Assembly (NCBI GenBank): GCA_946902985.2
Contig: OX336398.1
Coordinates: 234,194,556-234,258,555, forward strand
Direction of reading: 5' to 3'
Length of the DNA: 64,000 bases
Source of the DNA: Meconema thalassinum
Lineage: Eukaryota > Arthropoda > Insecta > Orthoptera > Tettigoniidae
Numbering within the stretch: position 1 is the first letter of the stretch; each line of letters opens with the position of its first letter. The notes beneath the pieces were generated by a model. It made no database searches and was not told the origin of the DNA. It saw nothing but the letters and a program-made list of their open reading frames with translations. This document shows, piece by piece, positions 9,335-22,300 of this stretch. The translations under genes were made by a program, and so were the position numbers.

Positions 9335-11700
9335 TACTAATATATAAAAATGAGATGGTGTGTGTCTGTCTGTCTGTGTGTGTGTTACTCAATAACGCAA
9401 GAACCACTGGTCCGATTTAAATGAATTTTCGCATGGATGTAGCTGATTTACCAGGTTTACATATAGGATACTTTTGATTTCGATATTTTTCACTAACAAA
9501 AATGCCGACCATTTTAGTGACGTCACTACACCCTTTGGTTTCAAAATGTCATATTTCCATTTCAAATAAAAAGAGAAAGCTAAGAAATAGCAAACTTTTG
9601 ATGGCATAAACGAGCTTTAACATTTAATTTTCTATCCAAACGGTCCTTATCACTTTTCGTGTATCTCCAACGGTTAGCGAGTAAAACCTAAATTTGTGCA
9701 ATAAAACACGGTCAACACCGAGCGGTGATATCTCTACATATATAAAAATAAAAGTTTGTCTGTTTTTTTCTGAATTTCTAGGGAAATTTTAGTTATTTAC
9801 GCGTTTCAGACGGTTTTATGATGGAAGCGCGCGAAAATATTTTTGTCTGTCTGTCTGTCTGTTTGTTTGTCTGTGGACAACTTTGTTCCCTTGTAACTCG
9901 AGAACGGCTGGGTGTATCAACGTAAAATTTGGTACAGATATCCATCAGAGGCACGACACTAATCATTGATGTAACTCTTCTCCGTACCTCTCATAAAAGG
10001 GGGCCTACCCCCTTAAAATACATTCAGAAATAGGCGTAGAAGGACGAGACAAAGCTCATTTTCAGACCCTCAATGTGAGAGACAAAATTCGGGAGCCTAA
10101 AGGGTCCCCAAAAACCACATTTTAAGGCCCTAAAACCAACCGTTTTTTGAGATATTCCCAAAAAACTAATTTCATTTAATAAACTAATGAACGAATGCAA
10201 GCCGGTAACTATGGCAACAGATTCTCAGAGGTCCATCTATTGCTGTAAGACGCAATGCAATTCTATTAATTGCATTAGTGTGAAAGTTTGCAAACAGCTA
10301 GAAGGTTATCACGGAACCAAATTAAGCTCTAAAATTCATCAATACATATAATGCGCTTAAGTGGGTCAAGGGGTACTCTAGAATTTTTTCACGAGATTTA
10401 CACCTGCGGGAGTGGTACGGCAAGTCTATTAGATTCCTATCCCTATATTATATTATTAGTAGTAGTATTATATTATAGCGTACAACGACGAGACAAAGCC
10501 CCTCGGTGCCAGAAACAAAACTCAAAAACTACATTATAAGGCTCTAAAACCAACAGTTTCTGAAATATTCCCAGAAAACTAATTTAATTTCATTTAACAA
10601 ACTAATGAAGGAATGCAAATCGGTAACCATAACATTATCTCAAGGGGTGGCATCCAACTTTCCATCTATTTCTGTAAGAAGCAATGCCACTCCATTTATT
10701 ACATTTCTGTGAAAGTTTGCAAATGGCTATAAGGTTATCACGAGACCAACGTAGACTGTATAATTCATCAATGCAATTAAGGGGGTCAAGGGGTAACCTA
10801 GAATGTTTTCATGCAATTTTCACGTGCAACATATAGTACAGAAGGTCTATTATATCTCCAAACAGCAACATTAGTTTCAAAAATTCTTGAATTGAATCAG
10901 TATTCTTTGCGGCTTTTAGGAATTTGGGTCATTTGAGGCTAAGGAACCTGAATTTTCATGCACCACAAGCCTTCATAATTTATGAAAGAGGTCTCCCTGT
11001 GTATGGGGACCTAACACAACGTAGAGGGTCATTTTTTATGCGACGTGTATTGCGTTTCGTCTACAAGGGTTTCAATTATATTTCACGTCACGAAGTAAAC
11101 GTTAGGTGAATTTAGTTTGAGAGCACATTTTAACTAATCTTTTTCTTCTTCTTTTTTTTTTTTTTGACATACGGGTTCATCGTAAGGATTTTGTTTGATA
11201 CTGTGTGGTGATATGTTGTAGACAATAGGAATGTCTGTCTGTCTTTCTGTGTATCTTTATGTACGCCTATAACTCGTGCTCGGATGCTTGGTGCATCGTA
11301 AAATTAGGTATGGTAACCATGAGAGTCAATACACCAATCATTTATAAAACTATTCACCGTACTTTTCATACAGTAGAAGGGTGGATATAGGGAAAAACTT
11401 CTCAAAATACATGCTAAAATAGGCGAAATATAAAAATTATCCTAGAAGGACGACCAAAGCATATGTTGCGCTTCTCAATGTGAGACACAAAATTCGCGAG
11501 TCTATAAAGGGTCTCCGAAAACCATATTTTAAGGCCCTTAAATTAACAGTGTGTGTGATATTCCCAGAAAACTAACTTCGTTCTGATAAACTTATGAAGG
11601 AATGACAAACCGCTAACAATTGCAACAGTAGCTCAATTGATAATGTCTGTTGTTAACACCGAACACCGTTCGAAGAACGAGTAATTCTGCTTGTGATAAA
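9335..11700 (+). mobile_element. Helitron-like composite element (copy C1)
   Basis: The left end reads ACTAATATATAAAAATGAGA followed by GTCTG-rich sequence, the standard look of arthropod Helitron 5' ends. A small leading unit (9335-9725) ends with hairpin CACCGAGCGGTG. A second start-like motif (TCTCTACATATATAAAA) lies at about 9729. The body to about 11700 matches C2 (19375-22743). The 3' end has hairpin CGAACACCGTTCG, as in C2. No Rep-helicase reading frame is present. Confidence 0.72.
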
Positions 11701-12138
11701 TAAATAAAAAACACATATTTACGTGATTCAGCACATATACCTGGTTAAGTCGGTGCATAAGTGACCAAGGTCAGTAATTAAATTTCATGATGTCCCCCCA
11801 GAAGGTGAAGTAAGGTATGAAGGTCATATATTATTGCAATGAGAGCGATTAGAATAAAAGAGAGTGACCGTGGTTTGATAATTCATTCACCAATTCGCTT
11901 TCACATTTGAAACATCCAGGCTGATATTCCGTTACCAGGAACCTCTAGTAAACCATTAGCGAGGTCATGTGTCCCACTGACACCTGGTAGATGAAACTTA
12001 CGGCTCTCGTGTATTCTACGGTGCCCCGTTTCAAAGTGTGTTATTTTTGTTAGTAGCCCTCTGAAAATTGTTTGTACTTACTGTGCCACGTTACTGAAGC
12101 CAACTGCTATTAACTAACACCACGTTCACACTTTAAAA
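11701..12138. other. Unassigned spacer
   Basis: No reading frame, repeat or RNA gene was recognised between the Helitron and Helentron A2. Confidence 0.4.
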
Positions 12139-13595
12139 ACAAGTAGTTCCGTGAAGAACTATACAGCCTATTTTCATACATCCTACTCATGTCAATTGCC
12201 TCTATCAACATATAAAATTTCAATTTTATTGTTGTGATAGATTCGTAGATATTGAGAAGCGTCTAAATTTTGCAGATGGTCGCCAGGTTGGATTTTTATT
12301 TACGTACTATTACATGAAGATTATTGTATACGTGAGGTATTCAAACTTCAATCGCATGAATAGGACACAAGAAGTAAAAACGAGATTTTAAAATTTCGCA
12401 CAACTGCCATCTTGTGGTATTGAAAACAATTGAAATAAATTAGATGGCAGTGGATTAACATTTGTTTATGAATTTAACGTGCAAAGTTTCACTGCACTCG
12501 GATGGTTAAATCGCGGGAAACGTCCATTTCAATATTTATACTTCGCGTCCCCGCCATGTTGGATTTGTGCTCACCAGGTTACTGAAAGTCCTATAGGTGG
12601 ACTTATGTCCGTAGCCTCTATGAACATAAAAAATTCAGTTTGATTGCTGTAAAAGATTCGTAGATATTGAGAACCGTCAATATATTTCGGATGCTCGCCA
12701 TTTTGGAATGTTATATGTATAGGCCATATAGTTATGTACCATTAAAGGAAAATTATTGCATACCTTCATTATTCAAAGTTTCACTTTGATCGCATGATTA
12801 CCGTACAAGAAATAAAAGCTTAATTTTAAAATATCGCACAGCCGCCATCTTGAGGTTATATAAATAATTGAACTAAATTAGATGCCAGTGCATTGTAATA
12901 TGTATAATCATTTACCACATTTCACTGTGCTCAGTTGGTTAAATCACGATAAAAGTCTATTAAAATGTTCAAATTCGCTTGGCCGCCATGTTCGTTTTGT
13001 ACTTTACAGATTTTTGAATGTTACATAGATAAACTTGTAGCAGTGCCCTTTATCACCGTACAAAATTTCAGGCTGATATCTGTAATAGTTTCGGAGATAT
13101 AGAATGCCAGTGAAATAATTCGCACAGCCGCCATTTGGAGGTGATGTAAACAACTGAACTAAGTTTGACGTCAGTGCATTACAATGTGTATAAACACTTG
13201 CTGTACCAAGTTTCAATACGGTTGGATGGTTAAATCGCGAGAAAAATCTATTTAAATGTCTCAACTTCACTTGGCCGCCATGTTGGTTTTGTAGTCACCA
13301 GATTTTTGAAAGTCACATAGGTGAACTTCCAGTAGTGCCGTTTATCACCGTACCAAATTTCAGGGTGATATCGCTAATAGTTTCGGAGATACTGAATGCT
13401 GGTGAAATATTTCGCACTGCCGCCATGTTGGATTGGTGCGACACAGTAAAATATGAAGGGTACGATCGGGGTCAGCTAGAATGCTGCTATGATCTTATCG
13501 AGTTGCATTGAAACCGCTCCAGCCGTTCATAAGTTATTGGGGACACACACACTCACTCTCAGACACGCGGTCAAAAGGTGATCTCATAAGCCTAT
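12139..13595 (-). mobile_element. Helentron-like element, family A (copy A2), main part
   Basis: The 3' end (minus strand) is at 12139 and has the full signature AAAATAGGCTGTATAGTTC, hairpin TAGTTC-GAACTA, then CTTGT next to T. The body has repeats of about 300 bp with roughly nine GCCGCCAT-type motifs. At 13595 it is cut in the loop of its 5' hairpin by the B1-B2 dimer. The missing 26 bp are at 18076-18101. Confidence 0.82.
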
Positions 13596-15297
13596 TAGCC
13601 TACTTTTGATTTTTGCAAAAAATGAAAGTAGACTTATGAGATCACTACAGGGCGAAAAAAGTGTGTCTGTCTGTGTGTGTGTATGTGTGTGAGTCTGCGT
13701 GTGTGTGTGAGTGTGTGTGAGTGTGTGTACTCTGAATGTCTGTCCCCCCCCCCCCTATCAATTCGAACACGGTGAAACCGAATTGAACGAAATTTGGTAC
13801 AGAGGTAGCATTGGCAAAGGGCACCTCAGTGTCATACTTTATATCGCCGCCATCTTTACCAAAACAGAATGGCGGCCACTCAAACGTTCAAAACGTAAAA
13901 TCAAATTACGGCTAAACTAATCATCCGATCTCTACCTAATTTGGTGACAACATACCTTTATATAGGATGCGTCTTTCATCCAACATTCAAGATCATCGGC
14001 CGTACCATATCAGGATGGCGGCCGTGTGAATTATTCAACCATTTTAATCAATGGCTTAAGACCCACCAATTCCGATTATCGAGCCTAGGGTGGTTTAAGC
14101 TATCCTGAAGGTCGTGATCCGTTATTTATTATAATTTAATATTATAATATTATACTGTATGAGTGGCTTAAAAGAGCTGAGCTGTCCGTGTCACACGACA
14201 AGATGGCAGCTGTCCTCATGTGCCTGTCTTATATTTCAATAGTTTTAGTATGTTGTATGTGATATACCCTACTGATACAATAATATAAACTTTGTATGAA
14301 ATTATCTTTAATGAAGATGTACTGCTGTGAAGAAATCGTTTATTTAAAGTCATTATTTGCCAACAGGTTGTATCTAATGTCAGTTAAGAACACCATGATG
14401 TTAAGTTTAGGATTAGCTCTGGGCTAGCGTGTTAGTCTGTCACGCAGTCGACTGGGGATCGAGTACTGCTGCAGTTAACTTTTTATTTCTTGAATTCTTT
14501 TACAAATGATGTGCACGAGCTCTTTCCACAGATACTGAATAAGAAGTCATTTAGCTCAAAGGAGAAGCTAATGTATACACTCGTTTATTAATAAAATCAC
14601 AGCCCCAGCATCGCAAATAAACAGAAGACATTAGGAAAAGGAGAATAGAAGAACTAGATACACGTTGTCATTAACCACAGCCTTCTTAATGCCTCTGTAC
14701 GGTGCTGTCCTCTTGTGGGTTATGTGGGTAATATTGTTCCAAACTTACCGCTGTGTAAATACCTGGCCTCCTGAAGTATGGCAATTTTGTAATACTGGTA
14801 GTTCAACTATTAGCCACGATCGCGCTCCGATTACCTTTAAACACTGCCAGCTGGATCGCCTCCCTCTTGGCTACTTTAAACTGTCTACTCATTCAACACC
14901 CTTAGGCCACTGCCATCGTAGTACATTACGATGGCAGTGCATAGGCGTACAACATAAAGATTAATTCACTGATAGATCGCTGCACCAACCTACTGTGATC
15001 GGCGTGGATTTTTAAAGGGAAATATATCCAAAACGGAAGATTCTTAACTTAGCAGGCTGGCTTAATATAGAGATTAACGGACGTGAATGCATTACAATAA
15101 GTTAGTAGTTTTGTTATTCAATCATCATAAAGTATACAATATTGATTTTGACACTTACTGGCTAATTATCAATATAAAAGAAAACAAACAATACATTGTG
15201 GTAGAGGTGATTGTGTTAGGGATGAGGACAAAGAGTCATAAATATACCCATACATTTAGGAGAAAGTAGGCTATATGTTCTTTGCTGAACATCTTGT
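13596..15297 (+). mobile_element. Helentron-like element, family B (copy B1), first half of a tandem dimer
   Basis: It starts TAGCCTACTTTTGATTTTTG with a subterminal hairpin, then a TG-rich microsatellite (13663-13740), then a single 293-bp-type unit. It ends GAAAGTAGGCTA, hairpin ATGTTC-GAACAT, CTTGT. The middle (about 14040-15200) is unlike B2 and may be captured host DNA or older insertions. It has a 13-bp-arm hairpin at 14908-14939 and a weak tRNA-like segment near 14405-14470. No protein is recognisable. Confidence 0.78.
14908..14939. repeat. Perfect short palindrome in Helentron B1
   Basis: Arms CACTGCCATCGTA and its exact complement (13 bp each) are separated by GTACAT. Function is unknown. 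Confidence 0.85.
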
Positions 15298-18075
15298 TAG
15301 CCTACTTTCGATTTTTGCAAAAAATTAAAGTAGACTTATGAGATCAACACAGGGCGAAAAAAGTGTGTCTGTCTGTGTGTGTGTATGTGTGTGTGTATGC
15401 GTGTGTGTGAGTCTGTGTGTGTGTGTGTGTGTGTGTGAGCGAGAGTCTGTGTGTGTGTGTGTGTCTGTGTGTGTGTGAGTGTGTGTACTCTGAATGTCTG
15501 TCCCTCCCTATCAATTCGAACACGGTGAATGCGAATTGAACGAAATTTGGTACAAAGGTAGCACTAGCAAAGGACACCTCAGTGTCATGTTTTATATCGC
15601 CGCCATCTTGACGGAAACGTAATGGCGGCCACACAAATGTTCAAAGCTAAAATCAAATTACGACTAACCTACTAATCCGATCTCTACCAAATTTTGCAAC
15701 AACATACCCTTGTAGGGGGAGCATCCTTTGACCAAACCAATGGGCCATCAGCGTAATAGTTTGCGGATGGCGGCCATCTTTAAGTGAAAATCGATTCCCC
15801 CTATTAATTCGAACACGGTGCAACCGAATGGAACGAAATTTGGTACAGAGGTAGTACTAACAAAAGGCATCTCAGTGTCATGTTTTATATCGCCGCCATA
15901 TTGACAGAAACGTAATGGCGGCCACACAAATGTTAAAAGCTTAAGTTAAATTACGACTAACATAACCATTCGATCTCTACCAAACTTTGCAACAACATTC
16001 CTTTATGGAGGGAGCATCTATTGACCAATCTAATAGGTTATTAGCCTAATAGTTTGCGGATGGCGGCCATCTTTATGTCAAAATTGCTCCCCCCTATTAA
16101 TTCGAACACGGTGGAACCGAATGAACGAAATTTGGTACAGAGATAGCACTAGCAAAGGGCACCTCAGTGCCATGTTTTATATTGCCGCCATCTTGACAGA
16201 AACGTAATGGCGGCCACACAAATGTTCAAAGCTTAAGTTAAATTACGACTAACATAACCATCCGATCTTTACCAAACTTTGAAACAACATACCTTTATGG
16301 AGGGAGCATCCTTTTGACCAATCTAATAGGTCATTCGCCTAATAGTTTGCGGATGGCGGCCATCTTTGTGTCAAAATCGATTCCCCCTATTAAGTCAAAC
16401 ACGGTGAAACCGAATGGAACGAAATTTGGTACAGAGATAGCACAAGCAAAGGGCATCTCAGTGTCATGATTTATATCGCCGCCATTTTGACAGAAACGTA
16501 ATGGCGGCCACACACATGTTTAAAGCTTAAATCAAATTACGACTAACATAACCATCCGATCTCTACCAAACTTTGCAACAACATACCTTTATGGAGGGAG
16601 CATCCTTTGACCAATCTAATAGGCCAATAGCCTAATAGTTTGCGGATGGCGGCCATCTTTATGTCAAAATTGATTCCCCCTCTTAATTCGAACACGGTGG
16701 AACCGAATGAACGAAATTTGCTACAGAGGTAGCACTAGCAAAGGGCACCTCAGTGTCATATTTTATATCGCCGCCATCTTTACGGCAACGTAATGGCGGC
16801 CACACAAATGTTCAAAGCTTAAATCAAATTACGATTAGCCTAATCATCCGATCTCTAGCAAATTTAGCAACAACATACCTTTATGGAGGGAGCATCCTTT
16901 GATCAAAATAATAGGTCATCAGCCTAATATTTTGCGGATGGCGGCCATCTTTGTGTGAAAATCGATTCCCCTTATCAATTCGAACACGGTGAAACCGAAT
17001 GGAACGAAATTTGGTACAGAGGTAGCACTAGCATAGGGCACCTCAGTGTCATGTTTTATATCACCGCTATCTTGACGGAAACGTAATCGCGACCACCCAA
17101 ATGTTAAAAGTTAAAATGTAATTACGACCAACCTAATAATCTAGTCTCTACCAAATTTTGCAACACCATATCTTTATGTGGGAAACATATTCAGACCAAA
17201 CTGCAAGAACATCAGCCCAATAGTTTGCAGATGGTGGCCAAGTATGTGTGCAAATCGATTCCCCCCATCAATTCAAACACGGTGAAACCGAATTGAACGA
17301 AATTTGGTACAGAGGTAGCACTAGCATAGGGCACCTCAGTGTCATGTTTTATATCACCGCTATCTTGACGGAAACGTAATCGCGACCACCCAAATGTTAA
17401 AAGTTAAAATGTAATTACGACCAACCTAATAATCTAGTCTCTACCAAATTTTGCAACACCATATCTTTATGTGGGAAACATATTCAGACCAAACTGCAAG
17501 AACATCAGCCCAATAGTTTGCAGATGGTGGCCAAGTATGTGTGCAAATCGATTCCCCCCATCAATTCAAACACGGTGAAACCGAATTGAACGAAATTTGG
17601 TACAGAGGTAGCACTAGCAAAGGGCACCTCAGTGTCATGGTTTATATCACCGCTTTCTTGACGGAAACGTAATCGCGACCACCCAAATGTTAAAAGCTAA
17701 AATGTAATTACGACCAACCTAATAATCTAGTCTCTACCAAATTTTGCAACACCATATCTTTATGTGGGAAACATATTCAGACCAAACTGCAAGAACATCA
17801 GCCCAATAGTTTGCAGATGGTGGCCAAGTATGTGTGCAAATCGATTCCCCCCATCAATTCAAACACGGTGAAACCGAATTGGACGAAATTTGGTACAGAG
17901 GTAGCACTAGCAAAGGGCACCTCATATTCATGTTTAATATCCCTATAGCACGTTGTATTTCAACAAGCTACTACAACCAACATTCTATCATACTCCTTGA
18001 AAAGGACAAAGAGTTATAACAATACCCATGCATTTAGGAGAAAGTAGGCTATATGTTCTTTACTGAACATCTTGT
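15298..18075 (+). mobile_element. Helentron-like element, family B (copy B2), second half of a tandem dimer
   Basis: It begins TAGCCTACTTTCG directly after the CTTGT terminus of B1, with no bases between. A TG microsatellite (about 15363-15490) and a nine-unit 293-bp array follow. The end is GAAAGTAGGCTA, hairpin ATGTTCTTTACTGAACAT, CTTGT at 18075. Head-to-tail joining without spacer is expected of rolling-circle transposition. It carries no Rep-helicase. Confidence 0.82.
15500..17935 (+). repeat. 293-bp tandem array (nine units) in Helentron B2
   Basis: The anchor RAACACGGTG recurs at 15518, 15811, 16104, 16397, 16690, 16982, 17275, 17568 and 17861, so the period is 293 bp with one 292. The last unit is cut short at about 17935. 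Each complete early unit holds an inverted pair GCCGCCAT/ATGGCGGC about 20 bp apart plus a third GATGGCGGCCATCTT. The last four units form a nearly identical sub-family in which the motif has decayed (ATCACCGCTATCTTG). Confidence 0.93.
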
Positions 18076-18101
18076 TTTTTCATAAAATGAAATTAGGCTA
18101 A
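18076..18101 (-). mobile_element. Displaced 5' end of Helentron A2
   Basis: TTTTTTCATAAAATGAAATT followed by AGGCTA is the missing 5' hairpin half of A2. Joined to 13595 it gives the sequence seen uninterrupted in A4 at about 37060-37093. Confidence 0.8.
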
Positions 18102-19233
18102 TAAGGAAATTGTCAACATTAACTTTCAAGTAATAAACTTTCGAAAAAGCACGTCGCCATGTTGGATAAGGGAATGCTGCCAACTTCACTTCACCGCAAT
18201 CCCCTGTTGCGAGGTTTGGCGACTTTCTGGACGCAATTATTGGTGAAAATTACTGATTTTACTACTAGGAAAAACCATTGTCCTGGATAAAGATTATTGA
18301 TGCGTGCGTGACAAAACCAGGGGTGTTTATATTAGCTAACGCGGCCCGCAGCGCCACGCTACCTAACCATTATTGGTCTAGGCGCAAACATTGAAACTGG
18401 TGATAGTTATCTCTCAACTTCCACAATCCATATCGCAAGAATTCCATTTTTCGAACTAGCGGCAAAACCAGCACCAATCAATAATGTTGGCACTACTGAA
18501 ATAATGCAATAACACCCTCCAGCGATAAAAATATTCAACTCCGGTATCTCAGTAACATTAGCCATTTCTAAAGAAAATTTTGCGGATTTTTATAGCGGCG
18601 GGCGCAGTAAACTGCATGAGTTTCTAAGCTTACACTACCGGCCTCCTGGTTCCTAACTGTTCTACACGTAGGCCTTCTTCCAGGTCCTCCAGACTGTTTT
18701 GTTAAATATTCTCGTAGTTCGAGGCATTCTAAAAAAAAGTTTGATTCACAACCACAACAAACTAACAGTCATGTACTTTCGATAAACAACAACAAACAAT
18801 TGACGACTTGGAACCGTTGCCACACAATGTAGTCACAACGGTGTGCCACTAGACGGCACTGCTATATCACAAAGTTTGAAATTAGGGAGTTCATTTTAAG
18901 TAGGTTCATCTTGCCAAAACGTTTGGCCTAACTGTAGTGTCCAGTTGAGATTTAATTGCGATGTGAGCCGTTAAAAACTACTTTTAGCTGTATATCGACT
19001 GATATCTTATTTAATATACTTGAAATAAGTAAAATTTGCAAAAACAAAAAACATTTTTCCCACTTAAAATTTAAGCGCTTAAGACGGCATCTGCTCATGC
19101 AAAATACCGTAGTTAATTATTGTATCTTGCTTCTTCTCTCTCTCTTCCACCGTTTATCCCGCTTTGCAGGGTCCGCTGCTTTGCTTACATATCCTCCAAT
19201 TCAGTCTGTTATCGGCGTCTCCCGGTTTTAACC
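18102..19233. other. Unassigned stretch
   Basis: No gene was recognised. It contains one plus-strand frame of 91 codons at 18956-19231 without a recognisable domain. There is no clear repeat relation to the rest of the window. Confidence 0.4.
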
Positions 19234-19374
19234 CTTTAAAGCAGCTGTCCCAACCTTTTTTCCTCCCGTACCCCTTTATACAAATTTATCTAAAATAGTA
19301 CCCCCTAAAAAGTAAACTTTTAAAACGTTTAATATTTTACGGGCAACATGTACTTAACATAATAAGAAAATCAT

Positions 19375-22300
19375 TCTAATATATAAAAATGAGATGGTGT
19401 GTGTCTGTCTTTCTGTCTGTCTGTCTGTCTGTTACTCAATAACTCAAGAACCACTGGTCCGATTTAAATGAAATTTTGCATGGATGTAGCTGATTTACCA
19501 GGTTTACATATAGGATACTTTTGATTTCGAAATTTTGCACTATTAAAAAATGGCGACTATTTTAGTGACGTCATTAGACCCTTTGGTTTCAAAATTTCAT
19601 ATTTCCATTTCAAATAAAAATAGAACGGTAGGAAATAGCAAACTTTCGATTGCACATACGAGCTTTGAAATTTAATTTCCTATCTGAAAGGTCCTTATCA
19701 CTTTTCGTGTATCTCCAACAGTTAGCGAGTAAAACCGATATTTGTGACGTCACTACACCCTTTGGTTTCAAAATTTCATATTTCCTTTTCAAATAAAAAA
19801 GAGAACGCTAAGAAATAGCAAACTTTTGATGGTATACATGAGCTTTAACATTTAATTTTCTATCCGAAAGGTCCTTATCACTTTTCGTATATCTCCAACG
19901 GTTAGCGAGTAAAACCAGAATCTGTGCAATAAAACACGGTCAACACCGAGCGGTGCAGTATATCTCTCTATATATAAAAAATGAAAATTTGTGTGTTTAT
20001 CTCTGAATTTCTCCGGAAATTTGAGATGTTTACACGTTTCAGACTGTTTTATGATTGATGCGCGCGAAAATATTTCTTTTGTTTGTCTGTCTGTTTGTTT
20101 GTTTGTTTGTCTGTGGACAAATTTGTTCCCTTATAACTCGAGAACGGCTGGGTGTAGCAACGTAAAATTTGGTACAGATATCCATCAGAGGCACGACACC
20201 AATCATTGATGTAACTCTTCTCCGTACCTCTCATAAAAGGGGGCCTACCCCCTTAAAATACATGCTGAAATAGGCGTAGAAGGACGAGACAAAACTCATT
20301 TTCTGCCCCTCAATGTGAGAGACAAAACTCGGGTCCCCGAATACCACATTTCAAGGACCAAAGACCAACCGTTTTTTAGATATTCCCAGAAAACTAATTT
20401 AATTTAATAAACTAATGAACGAATGCAAGCCAGTAACCATGCCAACGGATTCTCAGAGGTCCCATCTATTGCTGTGAGACGCAATGCAATTCCATTAATT
20501 ACATTAGTGTGAAAGTTTGCAAACGGCTAGAAGGTTATCACGGAACCAAAGCCGTAAAATTCATCAATACGTTTAACGCGGTTAAGGGGATCAAGGGGTA
20601 CTCTAGAATTTTTTCACGCGATTTACACCTGCGGGTGTGGTACGGCAGGTCTATTATATTCCTATCCCCATATTATTCATTCGTTCATTCATTCATTTCG
20701 TATAGGCCATCTATGGACCGCGTCATTCCAACCGCCTCCTACTGGCTTTGGTGTTTGCCCTGCACGCCCGCATTCGTTCTCGGTGGACTTCCTTCCGTTC
20801 CTGGGTCCAAATCTTTCCCGTTTTCAGCTTCGGTTTTTCTTGGAAACCTTTACAAGCTTGAAGTTTCCCTTTGAGTGGGACGCACTCCTGAATGTCTGTT
20901 GGTGTAATCCCCACTTCTTTCAGATCTTTATCCAGTTCAATGAACCAGGCCCATTTTGTTTTCCTCTCCTGAAAGTAAGTTATGTTGCGGTTGGTCAGTC
21001 TCGCTGGGCTCATTCGTTTCACATGCCCAACCAACAAATGGTAACCTTCTCTTCCGGATGACGTTGCTTATCTTCTCCGCATGAGTATATAGGTCATGGT
21101 TATGCCGTTTTCTGTATTCCCCATTATCTTTGATGGAACCCAATATCTTTCTCAAAATTTTTCTTTCTTTGGCCTCCAGTTTCTCGACCAAGTCTTTTTT
21201 GTTCATCGTGAGGCATTCAGAAGCATGCAAGACTTCCGGACGGATGACACTGCAGTAATGTTTTAGTTTTGCGTTGAAGGATATTGACCTTTTCATATAG
21301 ATTTCCTTAGTTAAATGGTAGGCCATTTCCATTTTGCTCAAGCGCGATGTGAATGCTTCTTTCTCTGATAATATCCCTTCCTTGACCCGTCCTGAAAAGA
21401 AAAGTACATGGCCATTGCCTGAATAAAAAATAATAAAAAATAGGAGTTATAATTTCTCCCTATATTATATTATTATTAGTATTATATTATGGCGTACAAC
21501 GACGAGACAAAGCCCCTCGGTGCCAGCAATAAAACTCGGGGGCCCTAAAGGGTCCTCGAAAACTACATTATAAGGCTCTAAATCCAACAGTTTGTGAAAT
21601 ATTCCCAGAAAACTAATTTAATTTAATTTAACAAACTAATGAAGGAATGCAAATCGGTAACCATGAGAACATTATCTCATGGGGTGGAATACAACTTTCC
21701 ATCTATTTCTGTAAGAAGCAATGACACTCCATTTATTACATTTCTGTGAAAGTTTGCAAATGGCTAGCCTATAAGGTTATCACGGAACTAACGTAGACCG
21801 TATAATTCATCAATGCAATTAAGTGGATGAAGGGGTAACCTAGAATTTTTTCATGCAATTTTCACGTTCGACATATAGTACAGAAGGTCTATTATATCTC
21901 CAAACAGCAACATTATTTTCAAAAATTCCTGAATTGAACTAGCATTTTTTGCGGCTTTTAGGAATTTGGGCAATTTGAGTCTAGAGAACCTGAATTTTCA
22001 TGCACCACAAGCCTTTATAATTTATGAAAGGGGTCTTCCTGTGTATGGGCACCTAGCACAACGTAGAGGGTCAGTTTTTATGTGACGTGTATTGCGTTTC
22101 GTCTACAAGACTTTCAATTGTATTTCACGTCAGGAAGTACACGTTAGGTGAATTTAGTCTGAGAGCACATTTTAACTATTTTTTTTGTCGACATACGGGT
22201 TCATCATAAGGATGATTTTATTTGATACTGTGTGGTAGATATACCCATATTTGGATATCTGGGTAATATGTTGTAGACAATAGAATTGTCTGTCTGTCTT

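Noticed and set aside
15344..15634. Minus-strand frame with long Thr-His runs
   Set aside because: Translation of the TG microsatellite at the start of Helentron B2.
15500..17935. CRISPR-like array
   Set aside because: Unit length is 293 bp with no short repeat-spacer alternation, and the sequence is eukaryotic transposon DNA.
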